Below, piece by piece: positions 34,663 through 42,496 of a DNA stretch of 64,000 nucleotides. Position 1 is the stretch's first letter; each line of letters opens with the position of its first letter. A model generated the notes under the pieces. It had not been told where the DNA came from. It was given only the letters and a program-made list of their open reading frames with translations, and searched no databases. The DNA is taken from NCBI RefSeq assembly GCF_017498485.1, contig NZ_CP071795.1:496001-560000 (forward strand). The letters are read 5' to 3'. The stretch is from Polaribacter batillariae. GTDB lineage: Bacteria > Bacteroidota > Bacteroidia > Flavobacteriales > Flavobacteriaceae. Both the position numbers and the translations under genes were made by a program.

Positions 34663-35328
34663 CTACCAATCAATTTCTTCTTTCCCTAAACCTCTTAAAA
34701 TTTCGTTGGTTTTCGAAAAATGCTGGTTTCCAAACCAATAACCTCGGTTTGCACTCAAAGGAGAAGGATGCCCAGATTCTAAAATATAATGTTTCTTTTT
34801 ATCAATCAGTTTTGCTTTTTTTCTTGCAAATCCGCCCCAAAGTAAAAAAATAATGTTTTTGTTTTCGTTAGAAATTTGTTGAATTACTTGGTCTGTAAAC
34901 GTTTCCCAGCCTTGTTTTTGATGACTTCCAGCTTCATGAGCTCTTACCGTTAAAGTTGCATTCAGTAATAAAACACCTTGTTTTGCCCATTTTTCTAAAT
35001 TCCCACTTTGTGGATACTCTTTATTTAAATCTGTAGAAATTTCCTTAAAAATATTAATCAATGAAGGTGGATGAGGAATGCCATCTTTTACAGAAAAGCA
35101 CAAACCATTTGCTTGATTGGGACCATGATAAGGGTCTTGGCCAATAATTACCACTTTTAAATCGTAAAAAGCACAAAAATCAAACGAGGCAAAAATATCA
35201 GCGCCTTTGGGGTAACAGGTATGGTTTTTATATTCGCTTTTTACAAAGCTAATTAAGTTTTTAAAATACGGTTTTTCAAATTCGGTTTGTAAAATATTTT
35301 TCCAAGAATCAGCGATTTTTACTGGCAT
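34663..35328 (-). CDS. ung: Uracil-DNA glycosylase
   Basis: 221 residues, normal length. Family 1 motifs: VIIGQDPYHGPNQANGLCFS near 62 (catalytic Asp), GVLLLNATLTVRAHEAGSHQ near 117, then KQGWETFTD, and ILESGHPSPLSANRGYWFGN near 187 (catalytic His, minor-groove loop). It removes uracil from DNA. Divergent from mutS2. The C-terminus (RGLGKEEIDW) abuts the palindromic repeat. Confidence 0.97.
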   Translation of the reverse strand: MPVKIADSWKNILQTEFEKPYFKNLISFVKSEYKNHTCYPKGADIFASFDFCAFYDLKVVIIGQDPYHGPNQANGLCFSVKDGIPHPPSLINIFKEISTDLNKEYPQSGNLEKWAKQGVLLLNATLTVRAHEAGSHQKQGWETFTDQVIQQISNENKNIIFLLWGGFARKKAKLIDKKKHYILESGHPSPLSANRGYWFGNQHFSKTNEILRGLGKEEIDW

Positions 35329-35365
35329 TGTTTGTTATTTTTGTGCTTTGAGTTTAAGAACCAAA

Positions 35366-35427
35366 ATGTCTTCTTGAGCGCAGCCGAAAGGTTATTTAAA
35401 TGGTTCTCGACTGCGCTCAAACGGACA
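35366..35427. repeat. Palindrome between ung and mutS2
   Basis: TTGAGCGCAGCCGA (35374-35387) and TCGACTGCGCTCAA (35407-35420) pair with one mismatch; outer ATGTC/GACAT adds to the stem. Member of the 'CTCGACTGCGCTCAA' repeat family. The apparent upstream ATG of mutS2 (35400) lies in its loop. Confidence 0.85.
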
Positions 35428-35453
35428 TATTAATATATATCAAAATTACAAAT

Positions 35454-37658
35454 TTGAGAACAAACATTTCAGAAAAAACATTACAAGATTTAGAATTTTT
35501 AACAGTTTTGCAACACGTATCAGAGTTTTGTATTTCTGGATTGGGAAAAGAAAGAGTACGTGAAATTTTGCCTATTTCTAATAAAAAAACACTTTTTACA
35601 GAACTAAATTTAGTGGATGAATATCTAAAATCTTTTCAAAGTGAAAATAGAGTTCCAAATTATAGTTTTGATAATGTTACCGAAGATATTCACAGGCTTG
35701 CCATAGAAAACAGTTTTTTAGAGCCAGAAGCCTATTTAAAAATTGCCAATATTTCTTTAACGGTAAACGAACATATTCGGTTTTTCAAAAAATTTGAAGT
35801 TCAGTTTCCAACGTTTTTTAAATTAACACAAAAAATAGAATACAGCACTTTTATTGATGATGAAATCAAGAAAATTATAGAATTAAACGGAATCGTAAAA
35901 AATAATGCTTCTTCTACCTTAAAAGAAATTCGAAAAGATATCAATCACGTTCGTGGAAAAATCGGTCAAAGTTTTTCGAGTGCTCTAGGCAAAGCCATGG
36001 CTTCTGGATATTTAGATGATATTAAAGAAAGTGTTATTGACAACCAACGTGTGTTGGCTGTTTTGGCAATGCATCGTAAAAAAGTGGCAGGTAGTTTTTT
36101 AGGGGCTTCTAAGTCTGGAAATATTGTATATATTGCACCACAAGCAACGTTATCTTTTTCTAGAGAATATCAAAACTTATTATATGAAGAAAAACAAGAA
36201 ATCGTAAAAATATTACGAAAACTCGCAGAAACCATTCGTCCTTTTATAACCTTAATTCAAGAATATTTAGAGTATGTTACACATGTAGATGCTGTGGGTG
36301 CAAAAGCGAAATATGCACAAGAAATTAATGCCTTGTTGCCCAAAATTTCGCGAGAAAAAAAGATTTTATTTAAAGATGCCTATCATCCTATTTTATGGAG
36401 AAAAAATAAAGAAAAGAATTTAAAAACCGTTCCGCAAACAATAGAACTGAACGAAAAACAACAAATTATTGTTATTTCTGGTCCCAATGCTGGTGGAAAA
36501 AGCATTACCTTAAAAACCGTTGGCTTATTACAATTAATGTTGCAAAGTGGGCTTTTAATTCCTGTAGATGAACGTAGCAAAACATATATTTTCGATACGA
36601 TTTTAACAGATATTGGAGACAACCAATCTATTGAAAATCAATTGAGTACTTACAGTTATCGATTAAAAAACATGCGCTACTTTTTAAGAAAGTGTAACGA
36701 AAATACGCTGTTTTTAATTGATGAATTTGGTACAGGTTCCGATCCTGAATTAGGGGGTGCTTTGGCAGAAATATTCTTAGAAGAGTTTTACAACAAAAAA
36801 GCCTTCGGAATTATTACAACCCACTACTCTAACTTAAAAGTTTTGGCGAACGAATTAGAGAATGTTACGAACGCAAATATGCAGTTTAACGAGCGTTCAT
36901 TGGAACCATTATTCAAACTTTTTATTGGGCAAGCTGGTAGTTCTTTTACTTTTGAAGTAGCTCAAAAAAACGGAATTCCTTATCGTTTAATCAACAAGGC
37001 AAAAAAGCGTGTTGAAAATGAGAAAATTCGTTTAGATAAAACCATTTCTAAACTTCAAAAAGAACGAAATAAACTTCAGAAAAATTCTGCCAGTTTAGAA
37101 AAACAAAAAACAAAAGGGCAAGAACACTTAGAGAGTTTGCAAGAAAAAGAGCAAAAAATTCAAGACAAATTATCTGGCTTTCAAGAATTGTACGACCAAA
37201 ATCAAAAAATGTTATCTTTAGGTAGAAAAACAAACGAACTGCTTAACAAATACTTTCAAACAAATAACAAAAAAGAACTGAATGCCAATTTTAACAAATG
37301 GGTGGCAGACGAAAAAGTAAAATATGCTAAGAAAAAACCTTTAAAAACTACGAAAGCCCAAAAGCAAAAGGCAAAAATTGCTGAAAAGAAAATGCAGCAG
37401 GTTATTAAAAAAGTAGAAAAAGAGGTTTTAGAAAAAGTGGTAGAAGTTCGCAAAGAAAAGAAAATCGAAGAAGCTAAAATTGCCAAGGCAAAATCGGAAT
37501 ATGTTTATAAAATAAACGACAGAGTGCGAATTATTGACTCGAATTCTGTAGGAACCATCGATAAAATTGATAAGAAAAAAGTAACCATCAATTATGGTTT
37601 TTTTACCACAAAAACGTCGGTTGATAAATTAGAATTGGTAGAAAAAGCAAAGAAATAA
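35454..37658 (+). CDS. mutS2: MutS2-family ATPase lacking the Smr domain
   Basis: The frame is open from an ATG at 35400, but that ATG lies in a repeat hairpin. Family similarity begins at RTNISEKTLQDLEFLTVLQH, so a TTG at 35454 (734 residues) is the likelier start. Motifs: core and lever helices, Walker A ISGPNAGGKSITLKTVG near 343, Walker B TLFLIDEFGTGSDPELGGA near 420 and TTHYSNLKVLAN. A long coiled coil follows, then a short beta tail (KINDRVRIIDSNSVGTIDKI). The C-terminal Smr nuclease domain of typical MutS2 is absent, as in other Bacteroidota. Family roles: DNA-structure binding, anti-recombination or ribosome rescue; unclear here. Confidence 0.9.
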   Translation: MRTNISEKTLQDLEFLTVLQHVSEFCISGLGKERVREILPISNKKTLFTELNLVDEYLKSFQSENRVPNYSFDNVTEDIHRLAIENSFLEPEAYLKIANISLTVNEHIRFFKKFEVQFPTFFKLTQKIEYSTFIDDEIKKIIELNGIVKNNASSTLKEIRKDINHVRGKIGQSFSSALGKAMASGYLDDIKESVIDNQRVLAVLAMHRKKVAGSFLGASKSGNIVYIAPQATLSFSREYQNLLYEEKQEIVKILRKLAETIRPFITLIQEYLEYVTHVDAVGAKAKYAQEINALLPKISREKKILFKDAYHPILWRKNKEKNLKTVPQTIELNEKQQIIVISGPNAGGKSITLKTVGLLQLMLQSGLLIPVDERSKTYIFDTILTDIGDNQSIENQLSTYSYRLKNMRYFLRKCNENTLFLIDEFGTGSDPELGGALAEIFLEEFYNKKAFGIITTHYSNLKVLANELENVTNANMQFNERSLEPLFKLFIGQAGSSFTFEVAQKNGIPYRLINKAKKRVENEKIRLDKTISKLQKERNKLQKNSASLEKQKTKGQEHLESLQEKEQKIQDKLSGFQELYDQNQKMLSLGRKTNELLNKYFQTNNKKELNANFNKWVADEKVKYAKKKPLKTTKAQKQKAKIAEKKMQQVIKKVEKEVLEKVVEVRKEKKIEEAKIAKAKSEYVYKINDRVRIIDSNSVGTIDKIDKKKVTINYGFFTTKTSVDKLELVEKAKK

Positions 37659-37682
37659 ACAACAAAAACCTATTTTTAGATA

Positions 37683-38396
37683 ATGAAATTAAGCAACATT
37701 TTATTTGTGATTTTTATCTCATTTTTACTGAATTTTTGTGATAAAAAGGAAAATCAGCAACATCTATTTATTCTTTCAGGGCAATCTAATATGGCACGAC
37801 TAAATCCTGATATTTCTTTTACACCAGCTCTAAAAAAGGAGTTGGGAGAACATAACGTAACTGTTGTAAAATATGCTTTAGGAACGCAACCTATAAAACG
37901 TTGGTATAAAAACTGGAAACCTTTACACGGAAAAGTTGATCCTAAAAACGGGAATTTATACGATACTTTAATGGTAAAAGTGCACAAAGCACTCAAAATT
38001 AAACATTTTAACACAGTTACTTTCATTTGGATGCAAGGCGAACGAGATGCAAGAACCAACCAAGGAAACGTGTATGAAGAAAGTTTATTGGGTTTGTACA
38101 ATCAACTTTCTAGTGAATTAGGTAGAAAAGACGTAAATTTTGTGATTGGAAGACTGAGTGATTTCGATATGAAAAATGAAAGATACCCAGATTGGACACG
38201 CGTTAGAGAAGCCCAAGTAAAAGTAGCCAACTCGCAACCAAATTTCGATTGGATAAATACAGACGACTTAAATGACGGAATTATTAGAAATAATAAGGAA
38301 ATAAAAAACGATTTACACATGTCTGAAAACGGTTATAAAATCATGGGAGAACGTTTTGCTGAGAAGGCTGTTTTGTTAATTAAAAAGGGAAATTAG
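37683..38396 (+). CDS. SGNH-fold esterase lipoprotein (sialate O-acetylesterase/acetylxylan esterase type)
   Basis: 237 residues. A short leader ends at Cys 19 (ISFLLNFC), a probable lipoprotein site. Catalytic pattern: LFILSGQSNMAR (Ser in GQSNM) near residue 32, TFIWMQGERDA near 118 (the WQGE block), and NDLHMSENGYKIMGERFAEK near 217 (Asp and His). This is the DUF303/SASA family, which removes acetyl groups from sugars. It may serve polysaccharide use; no glycoside hydrolase is next to it. It follows mutS2 by 24 bases. An attC-like site begins 42 bases after its stop. Confidence 0.88.
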   Translation: MKLSNILFVIFISFLLNFCDKKENQQHLFILSGQSNMARLNPDISFTPALKKELGEHNVTVVKYALGTQPIKRWYKNWKPLHGKVDPKNGNLYDTLMVKVHKALKIKHFNTVTFIWMQGERDARTNQGNVYEESLLGLYNQLSSELGRKDVNFVIGRLSDFDMKNERYPDWTRVREAQVKVANSQPNFDWINTDDLNDGIIRNNKEIKNDLHMSENGYKIMGERFAEKAVLLIKKGN

Positions 38397-38438
38397 GGGT
38401 TTTTACCTGTTGATTTTCTGGTTTAAAAATTATAACTT

Positions 38439-38490
38439 CGCTAACTTCTGATATAAACCATTGAAACGTTTCATATCATTATTGTTAGGC
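38439..38490 (+). other. attC-like recombination site, upstream of the cassette
   Basis: It begins CGCTAAC (38439-38445) and ends GTTAGGC (38484-38490). Between lie TGATAT/ATATCA and the perfect palindrome GAAACGTTTC, so the strand can fold as a hairpin. The last 7-mer fits the integron R' consensus GTTRRRY. Its first 7-mer is complementary to the end of the downstream site (GTTAGCG), not to its own end. This is what is expected if a cassette was inserted between G and TT of an original CGCTAAC...GTTAGCG site. Confidence 0.65.
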
Positions 38491-38503
38491 AAAATATTGA
38501 CCA

Positions 38504-39586
38504 ATGAAAGAACTTTTAGATAAATTATTAAGCGGAGAGGGAAAATTGAGCCTCTTATTACTTCAAGCAAAGGAATATGCCGAAAAAGCGAATGACGAAA
38601 AATTAACTGAATTTATCGAGAAGGAACTAAACGGTTATTCAAGTAATGAGTTACCCGAATACAGAAAAATTAAATCCGAAATTGTTGGCGATATTCAAGA
38701 CGCATATGGACAATTGGTTAAAATTGAATACCCGCTAAATTTTTCGGTTTTATCCGAACATATGGGTTTTGATTTATCTACAACACACATACCTGATGGA
38801 ATAGGATTTATTGAAGAAGGGCTAGCCAGTACAGATGGACAAATGGTTTTAAGACCATTGCATCACAAATTAGTAAATATGCTAAATGAAACCTTTCATC
38901 ACAATAATCCTCATTTAAAATTAGTCAAAGCAGCACACAGAGTTGGAAGAGCGGGAATTCAATACATCCTAACTAAAGTAAGACAAGATTTAATCGTAGG
39001 ACTTCAAAAGATTAATAGAGAACAGGAAATTGAAATTAAAGAAATTGAAGATTTTTCAAAAGATTTGTCTACCGATAAAAAATCTGTCTTTGTAACCTAT
39101 GCGTGGGAAAACGAAGAACATAATGATAAAGTCATTTCATTCGTTAATTTCTTGAGAGAAAAAGGATATGATGCATCTATGGACAAAAAAGAATCCCAAG
39201 AAGAAAGTGCAACCGATTTTAACCAAATGATGCTAAATGGACTTCAAAATGCTGACAAGGTTATTGTTGTCTTATCAAAAAAATATAAAGAGCGTGCTGA
39301 CGGTTTTAAAGGCGGTGTCGGTTTTGAATACAAAGTTATTTTAGAACAACTTAAGAAACATATGAACAAATTTGTTTTTGTTTCTTTCGGCACTAATGAA
39401 CATAAAGACATTGCACCAGTTGGAATTGGAGGTCGAGATGTTTTAAACCTCAAAAAGGACCAAGACGAAAACAACTTCAACAACCTTTTTGCCAAACTTG
39501 AGAGCGAAAATATTATCAATTTTAGCGAAGTAAGCGAAACGAAAGTTGAAATTGTCAAGAAGGAAATAAAACCATTTAAACTGTAA
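38504..39586 (+). CDS. AbiTii-SEFIR fusion, candidate abortive-infection defence protein
   Basis: 360 residues, cytoplasmic. Residues about 1-185 look like AbiTii: LSLLLLQAKEYAEKANDEKL, FIEKELNGYSSNELPEYRKI, and AGIQYILTKVRQDLIVGLQK. Residues about 190-330 are a SEFIR/TIR-like domain: KSVFVTYAWENEEHNDKVIS, FVNFLREKGYDASMDKKES, LNGLQNADKVIVVLSKKYKE. SEFIR and TIR domains in bacterial defence can destroy NAD or signal cell death on infection; AbiTii occurs in abortive-infection proteins. The ATG is 20 bases after the cassette boundary, with no promoter seen, and the stop is 9 bases before the attC-like site. That is the layout of an integron cassette. Domain calls are from pattern recognition. 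Confidence 0.85.
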   Translation: MKELLDKLLSGEGKLSLLLLQAKEYAEKANDEKLTEFIEKELNGYSSNELPEYRKIKSEIVGDIQDAYGQLVKIEYPLNFSVLSEHMGFDLSTTHIPDGIGFIEEGLASTDGQMVLRPLHHKLVNMLNETFHHNNPHLKLVKAAHRVGRAGIQYILTKVRQDLIVGLQKINREQEIEIKEIEDFSKDLSTDKKSVFVTYAWENEEHNDKVISFVNFLREKGYDASMDKKESQEESATDFNQMMLNGLQNADKVIVVLSKKYKERADGFKGGVGFEYKVILEQLKKHMNKFVFVSFGTNEHKDIAPVGIGGRDVLNLKKDQDENNFNNLFAKLESENIINFSEVSETKVEIVKKEIKPFKL

Positions 39587-39592
39587 AAATAC

Positions 39593-39726
39593 TTTGCCTA
39601 ACAATGGCTATAAACAATTGCTATTACAGGCTTATCCTGAAAATTCCTGCGGAATTTTCAGCTTATCGTGTACTTGCAAAAGTCCGTGCTAAAACACGCA
39701 ACTGTTCATAGCCAAGACCGTTAGCG
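39593..39726 (+). other. attC-like recombination site at the end of the defence-gene cassette
   Basis: It starts TTTGCCTAACAA (R''-like GCCTAAC, 39596-39602, fits RYYYAAC) and ends GTTAGCG (39720-39726). Inside, GGCTATAAACAATTGC pairs with GCAACTGTTCATAGCC (14 of 16), and the apex is a perfect TGAAAATTCC/GGAATTTTCA stem. Length 131 bases, within the attC range. GCCTAAC is the complement of the GTTAGGC at the cassette start; TTTGCCTAACAA and TTGTTAGGCAAA (38482-38493) form a perfect 12-bp inverted repeat around the gene. Confidence 0.7.
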
Positions 39727-39754
39727 AAAATCAAAAAAAGTTTCTAACCCAAAA

Positions 39755-40609
39755 ATGAATAGCAAACCCCTTAAACGAAATACCATAGGAAGAATATTTC
39801 TATTCATAATTGCATACTTATTTATAGTTGGCATCTTTCAACTAACTGGAGCTAAACTTGCTGGTGTTGATTATACAAATCTTGATTATAAGCAAACCTC
39901 TATACAACAACTTACAACAAGTTTTTTCGATTTAGTAGGTACTTTTTTAGTGATTTGGCTTTTTATGAAGTTTGTAGATAAAGAGAAATTTATTGAACTT
40001 GGTTTTCAAACTAAAAATAGATTCAAAGATTTTTTTTATGGAATTATCATTGGTTTCATAATTATGGTATTGGGTTATTTACTATTAATTTACTTTAAAG
40101 AAATCTTTTTCGTTAAGATAAATTTTGACATTAAAGAATTATTAATATCAATATGTTTATTTACCATTGTCGCAATTGTTGAGGAAACACTTTTTCGAGG
40201 TTATGTTTTAAAAAACTTAATGAGTTCTTTTCATAAATACATAGCTTTAATACTATCGTCCATATTATTTTCTTTGGCACATAGTTTCAACCCAAATGTT
40301 GATTTATTCTCACTATTTGTTTTGTTTTTAGCAGGAATTGTACTGGGTTTATCTTATATCTATACCAAAAATTTATGGTTTCCAATTGCAATGCACTTAA
40401 GTTGGAATTTATTTCAAACACTTCTCGGGTTTAATGTTAGCGGGCAAGACTCTTATTCTATTATTGAATTTAAAATAAACGAAGGAAATTTAGTAAATGG
40501 AGGTGCTTTTGGTTTTGAAGGTTCTTATTTATCTATAATTGCAGAAATAATAACAATCATCGGGATTGGGTATTATTATAATAGAAAAAGAATTTATAAC
40601 AAAATTTAA
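39755..40609 (+). CDS. CPBP-family intramembrane metalloprotease
   Basis: 284 residues, about eight hydrophobic segments. CPBP/Abi motifs: FTIVAIVEETLFRGYVLKNL (EExxxR, about 144-150), SSILFSLAHSFNP (His, near 171) and FPIAMHLSWNLFQT (His and Asn, near 211). Eukaryotic relatives process prenylated proteins; bacterial ones are linked to bacteriocin immunity or signalling. The gene follows the second attC-like site by 28 bases. It could be a second cassette gene or the gene that originally stood behind the recipient site. No attC-like site follows it; a repeat element does. Confidence 0.92.
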   Translation: MNSKPLKRNTIGRIFLFIIAYLFIVGIFQLTGAKLAGVDYTNLDYKQTSIQQLTTSFFDLVGTFLVIWLFMKFVDKEKFIELGFQTKNRFKDFFYGIIIGFIIMVLGYLLLIYFKEIFFVKINFDIKELLISICLFTIVAIVEETLFRGYVLKNLMSSFHKYIALILSSILFSLAHSFNPNVDLFSLFVLFLAGIVLGLSYIYTKNLWFPIAMHLSWNLFQTLLGFNVSGQDSYSIIEFKINEGNLVNGGAFGFEGSYLSIIAEIITIIGIGYYYNRKRIYNKI

Positions 40610-40617
40610 AAACAAAA

Positions 40618-40814
40618 GAGGCTCTCATAAAAGTAAATTTAACTGTTATTTTGAGCATTACTAAAATCAAAATATATTTTGATTAAAAGTAGCTAACGAA
40701 GTTATCTAAAAATCTAAAATACTGAAAATCAGTAAATAAGATTTCTCCATTACAGTCGAAATGACAAAATTACAGTCGAAATGATAAATTTTAAAACTTT
40801 CGAGACTGCTTCTT
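40618..40814. repeat. Intergenic inverted-repeat element, copy 3 of 3
   Basis: Begins GAGGCTCTCATAAAAG and ends CTTTCGAGACTGCTTCTT. It shares AAAAGTAGCTAACGAAGTTATC and GATTTCTCCATTACAGTCG with the copies at 1057 and 24467; an 'ATTACAGTCGAAATGA.AAA' block is present twice. It lies between the ends of two converging genes. Confidence 0.82.
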
Positions 40815-40834
40815 ACATCTATAAAAAGTAAAAC

Positions 40835-42310
40835 CTACCTTCTACTATAATTGGGTGCTTCTTTGGTAATTGCTACATCATGAGGATGACTCTCATTAAT
40901 TCCGCTTGCGGTAATTCTAACAAATTGTCCTGTTTCTTTTAAAGTTTTGATGTCTTTTGCACCACAATAGCCCATTCCTGCACGCAAACCACCAATAAAT
41001 TGATGGATGCTTTCGTATAAATCTCCTTTATAAGGCACACGACCTACAATTCCTTCTGGCACTAATTTCTTAATATCTGCTTCCACATCTTGGAAATAAC
41101 GATCTTTAGAACCTTGTTTCATGGCTTCTACAGACCCCATTCCTCTATAAGATTTAAATTTTCTTCCTTCATAAATAATGGTTTCTCCTGGAGATTCTTT
41201 TGTTCCTGCTAATAAAGAACCTAACATTACACAATCTGCACCAGCAGCAATTGCTTTTGGAATATCTCCTGTATAGCGAATTCCACCATCTGCAATTACT
41301 GGAACTCCACTTCCCTTAATGGCTGCAGCAACTTCTAATACTGCCGAAAATTGAGGAAAACCAACGCCAGCAACCACTCTTGTAGTACAAATAGAACCGG
41401 GTCCAATACCTACTTTTACAGCATCTGCACCAGCTTCTACTAAATATTTAGCAGCAGCAGCAGTTGCAATGTTTCCAACCACAACATCTAAATCTGGAAA
41501 CTTTTCTTTTACTTGCTTTAAAACCATTACCACACCTTTTGTATGCCCATGAGCTGTATCTATAATTACTGCATCTACACCAGCATTTACCAACGCTTCT
41601 GCTCTTTCTACAGCATCACCTGTAACACCTAAAGCTGCAGCCACTCTTAATCTTCCAAAAGAATCTTTGTTTGCGATTGGTTTTTGGGTAACTTTTGTAA
41701 TATCTCTAAAAGTAATTAATCCTTTTAATTTATAAGCATCATCAACAATTAAAAGCTTTTCTATTTTATAATTCTGAAGAATTTTTTCTGCATCACTTAA
41801 AGAAGTTCCTACGGCTGCAGTAACCAAGTTTTCACTGGTCATTACTTCTACAATCGGTCTATTTCCATCATGCTCGAAACGCAAATCTCTGTTGGTAACA
41901 ATTCCTTTTAAAATTCCGTGGTCGTCTATAATAGGAATTCCGCCAATACTATGCTCTTTCATAAACGCTTTTGCATCAAAAACTTTGGCGGTTAAAGGTA
42001 AAGTAACTGGGTCTAAAATCATTCCGCTTTCTGCACGCTTTACTTTTCTAACTTCCAACGCTTGCTGGGCAATTGTCATGTTTTTATGTAAAACCCCAAT
42101 ACCACCTTCTCTTGCAATGGCAATTGCCAAAGCAGATTCTGTAACAGTATCCATAGCTGCAGAAGCAATGGGTACATTAATGGTAATATTTTTTGTAAAT
42201 TTTGTTTGAATGCTTACTTCTCTTGGAAGTACTTCTGAAAAAGCAGGAACTAATAAAACGTCGTCGTACGTTAAACCTTCTCCTAAAATTTTGTTGTTGT
42301 GTGCTGTCAT
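40835..42310 (-). CDS. guaB: IMP dehydrogenase
   Basis: 491 residues, full length. Motifs: [19 protein letters not shown] near the start, two CBS domains (about 95-205), [17 protein letters not shown] near 252, [20 protein letters not shown] near 298 (catalytic Cys loop), [20 protein letters not shown] near 340 and [13 protein letters not shown] near 388. It oxidises IMP to XMP with NAD, the committed step to guanine nucleotides. The start is followed upstream by a TAnnTTTG box. Confidence 0.97.
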   Translation of the reverse strand: MTAHNNKILGEGLTYDDVLLVPAFSEVLPREVSIQTKFTKNITINVPIASAAMDTVTESALAIAIAREGGIGVLHKNMTIAQQALEVRKVKRAESGMILDPVTLPLTAKVFDAKAFMKEHSIGGIPIIDDHGILKGIVTNRDLRFEHDGNRPIVEVMTSENLVTAAVGTSLSDAEKILQNYKIEKLLIVDDAYKLKGLITFRDITKVTQKPIANKDSFGRLRVAAALGVTGDAVERAEALVNAGVDAVIIDTAHGHTKGVVMVLKQVKEKFPDLDVVVGNIATAAAAKYLVEAGADAVKVGIGPGSICTTRVVAGVGFPQFSAVLEVAAAIKGSGVPVIADGGIRYTGDIPKAIAAGADCVMLGSLLAGTKESPGETIIYEGRKFKSYRGMGSVEAMKQGSKDRYFQDVEADIKKLVPEGIVGRVPYKGDLYESIHQFIGGLRAGMGYCGAKDIKTLKETGQFVRITASGINESHPHDVAITKEAPNYSRR

Positions 42311-42335
42311 GTTGCAATTGTGGTATAATTGCAGG

Positions 42336-42343
42336 CAAATTTA
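42336..42343 (-). promoter_or_regulatory. Candidate -7 box of guaB
   Basis: The minus strand reads TAAATTTG, a TAnnTTTG match, 26 bases before the ATG. No clear TTG element is seen. Confidence 0.5.
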
Positions 42344-42411
42344 CAATTAATTAATGAATTCTTAGAGAATTATTTCACAACATATCTAAAATACAAAAAA
42401 TTATTATTTTT

Positions 42412-42426
42412 AATTAATCTAAATAA
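42412..42426. promoter_or_regulatory. Operator-like motif copy A (imelysin 1 promoter, upstream)
   Basis: AATTAATCTAAATAA, identical to copy B 61 bases downstream. It ends 3 bases before the TTG element of the predicted promoter. Confidence 0.6.
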
Positions 42427-42429
42427 GTC

Positions 42430-42460
42430 TTGTGTTTTTGAAAATCATTTTCTTTATTTG
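42430..42460 (+). promoter_or_regulatory. Promoter of the imelysin-DHOR-imelysin genes
   Basis: TTG (42430-42432) and TTTATTTG (42453-42460, 7 of 8 to TAnnTTTG) are 20 bases apart. The motif copies A and B bracket it closely. Confidence 0.5.
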
Positions 42461-42472
42461 CACTCTATTTAA

Positions 42473-42487
42473 AATTAATCTAAATAA
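42473..42487. promoter_or_regulatory. Operator-like motif copy B (imelysin 1 promoter, downstream)
   Basis: AATTAATCTAAATAA, just after the predicted start of transcription and 9 bases before the ATG. Confidence 0.6.
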
Positions 42488-42496
42488 AATTTAAAA

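Noticed and set aside
34587..34853. Plus-strand 88-codon frame
   Set aside because: It is composed of the palindromic repeat and the antisense of ung.
40610..40834. A third attC-like site behind the CPBP gene
   Set aside because: Only the inverted-repeat element is present. Its GTAGCTAACGAAG word lacks the R''/R' layout and also occurs in the other copies of that element.
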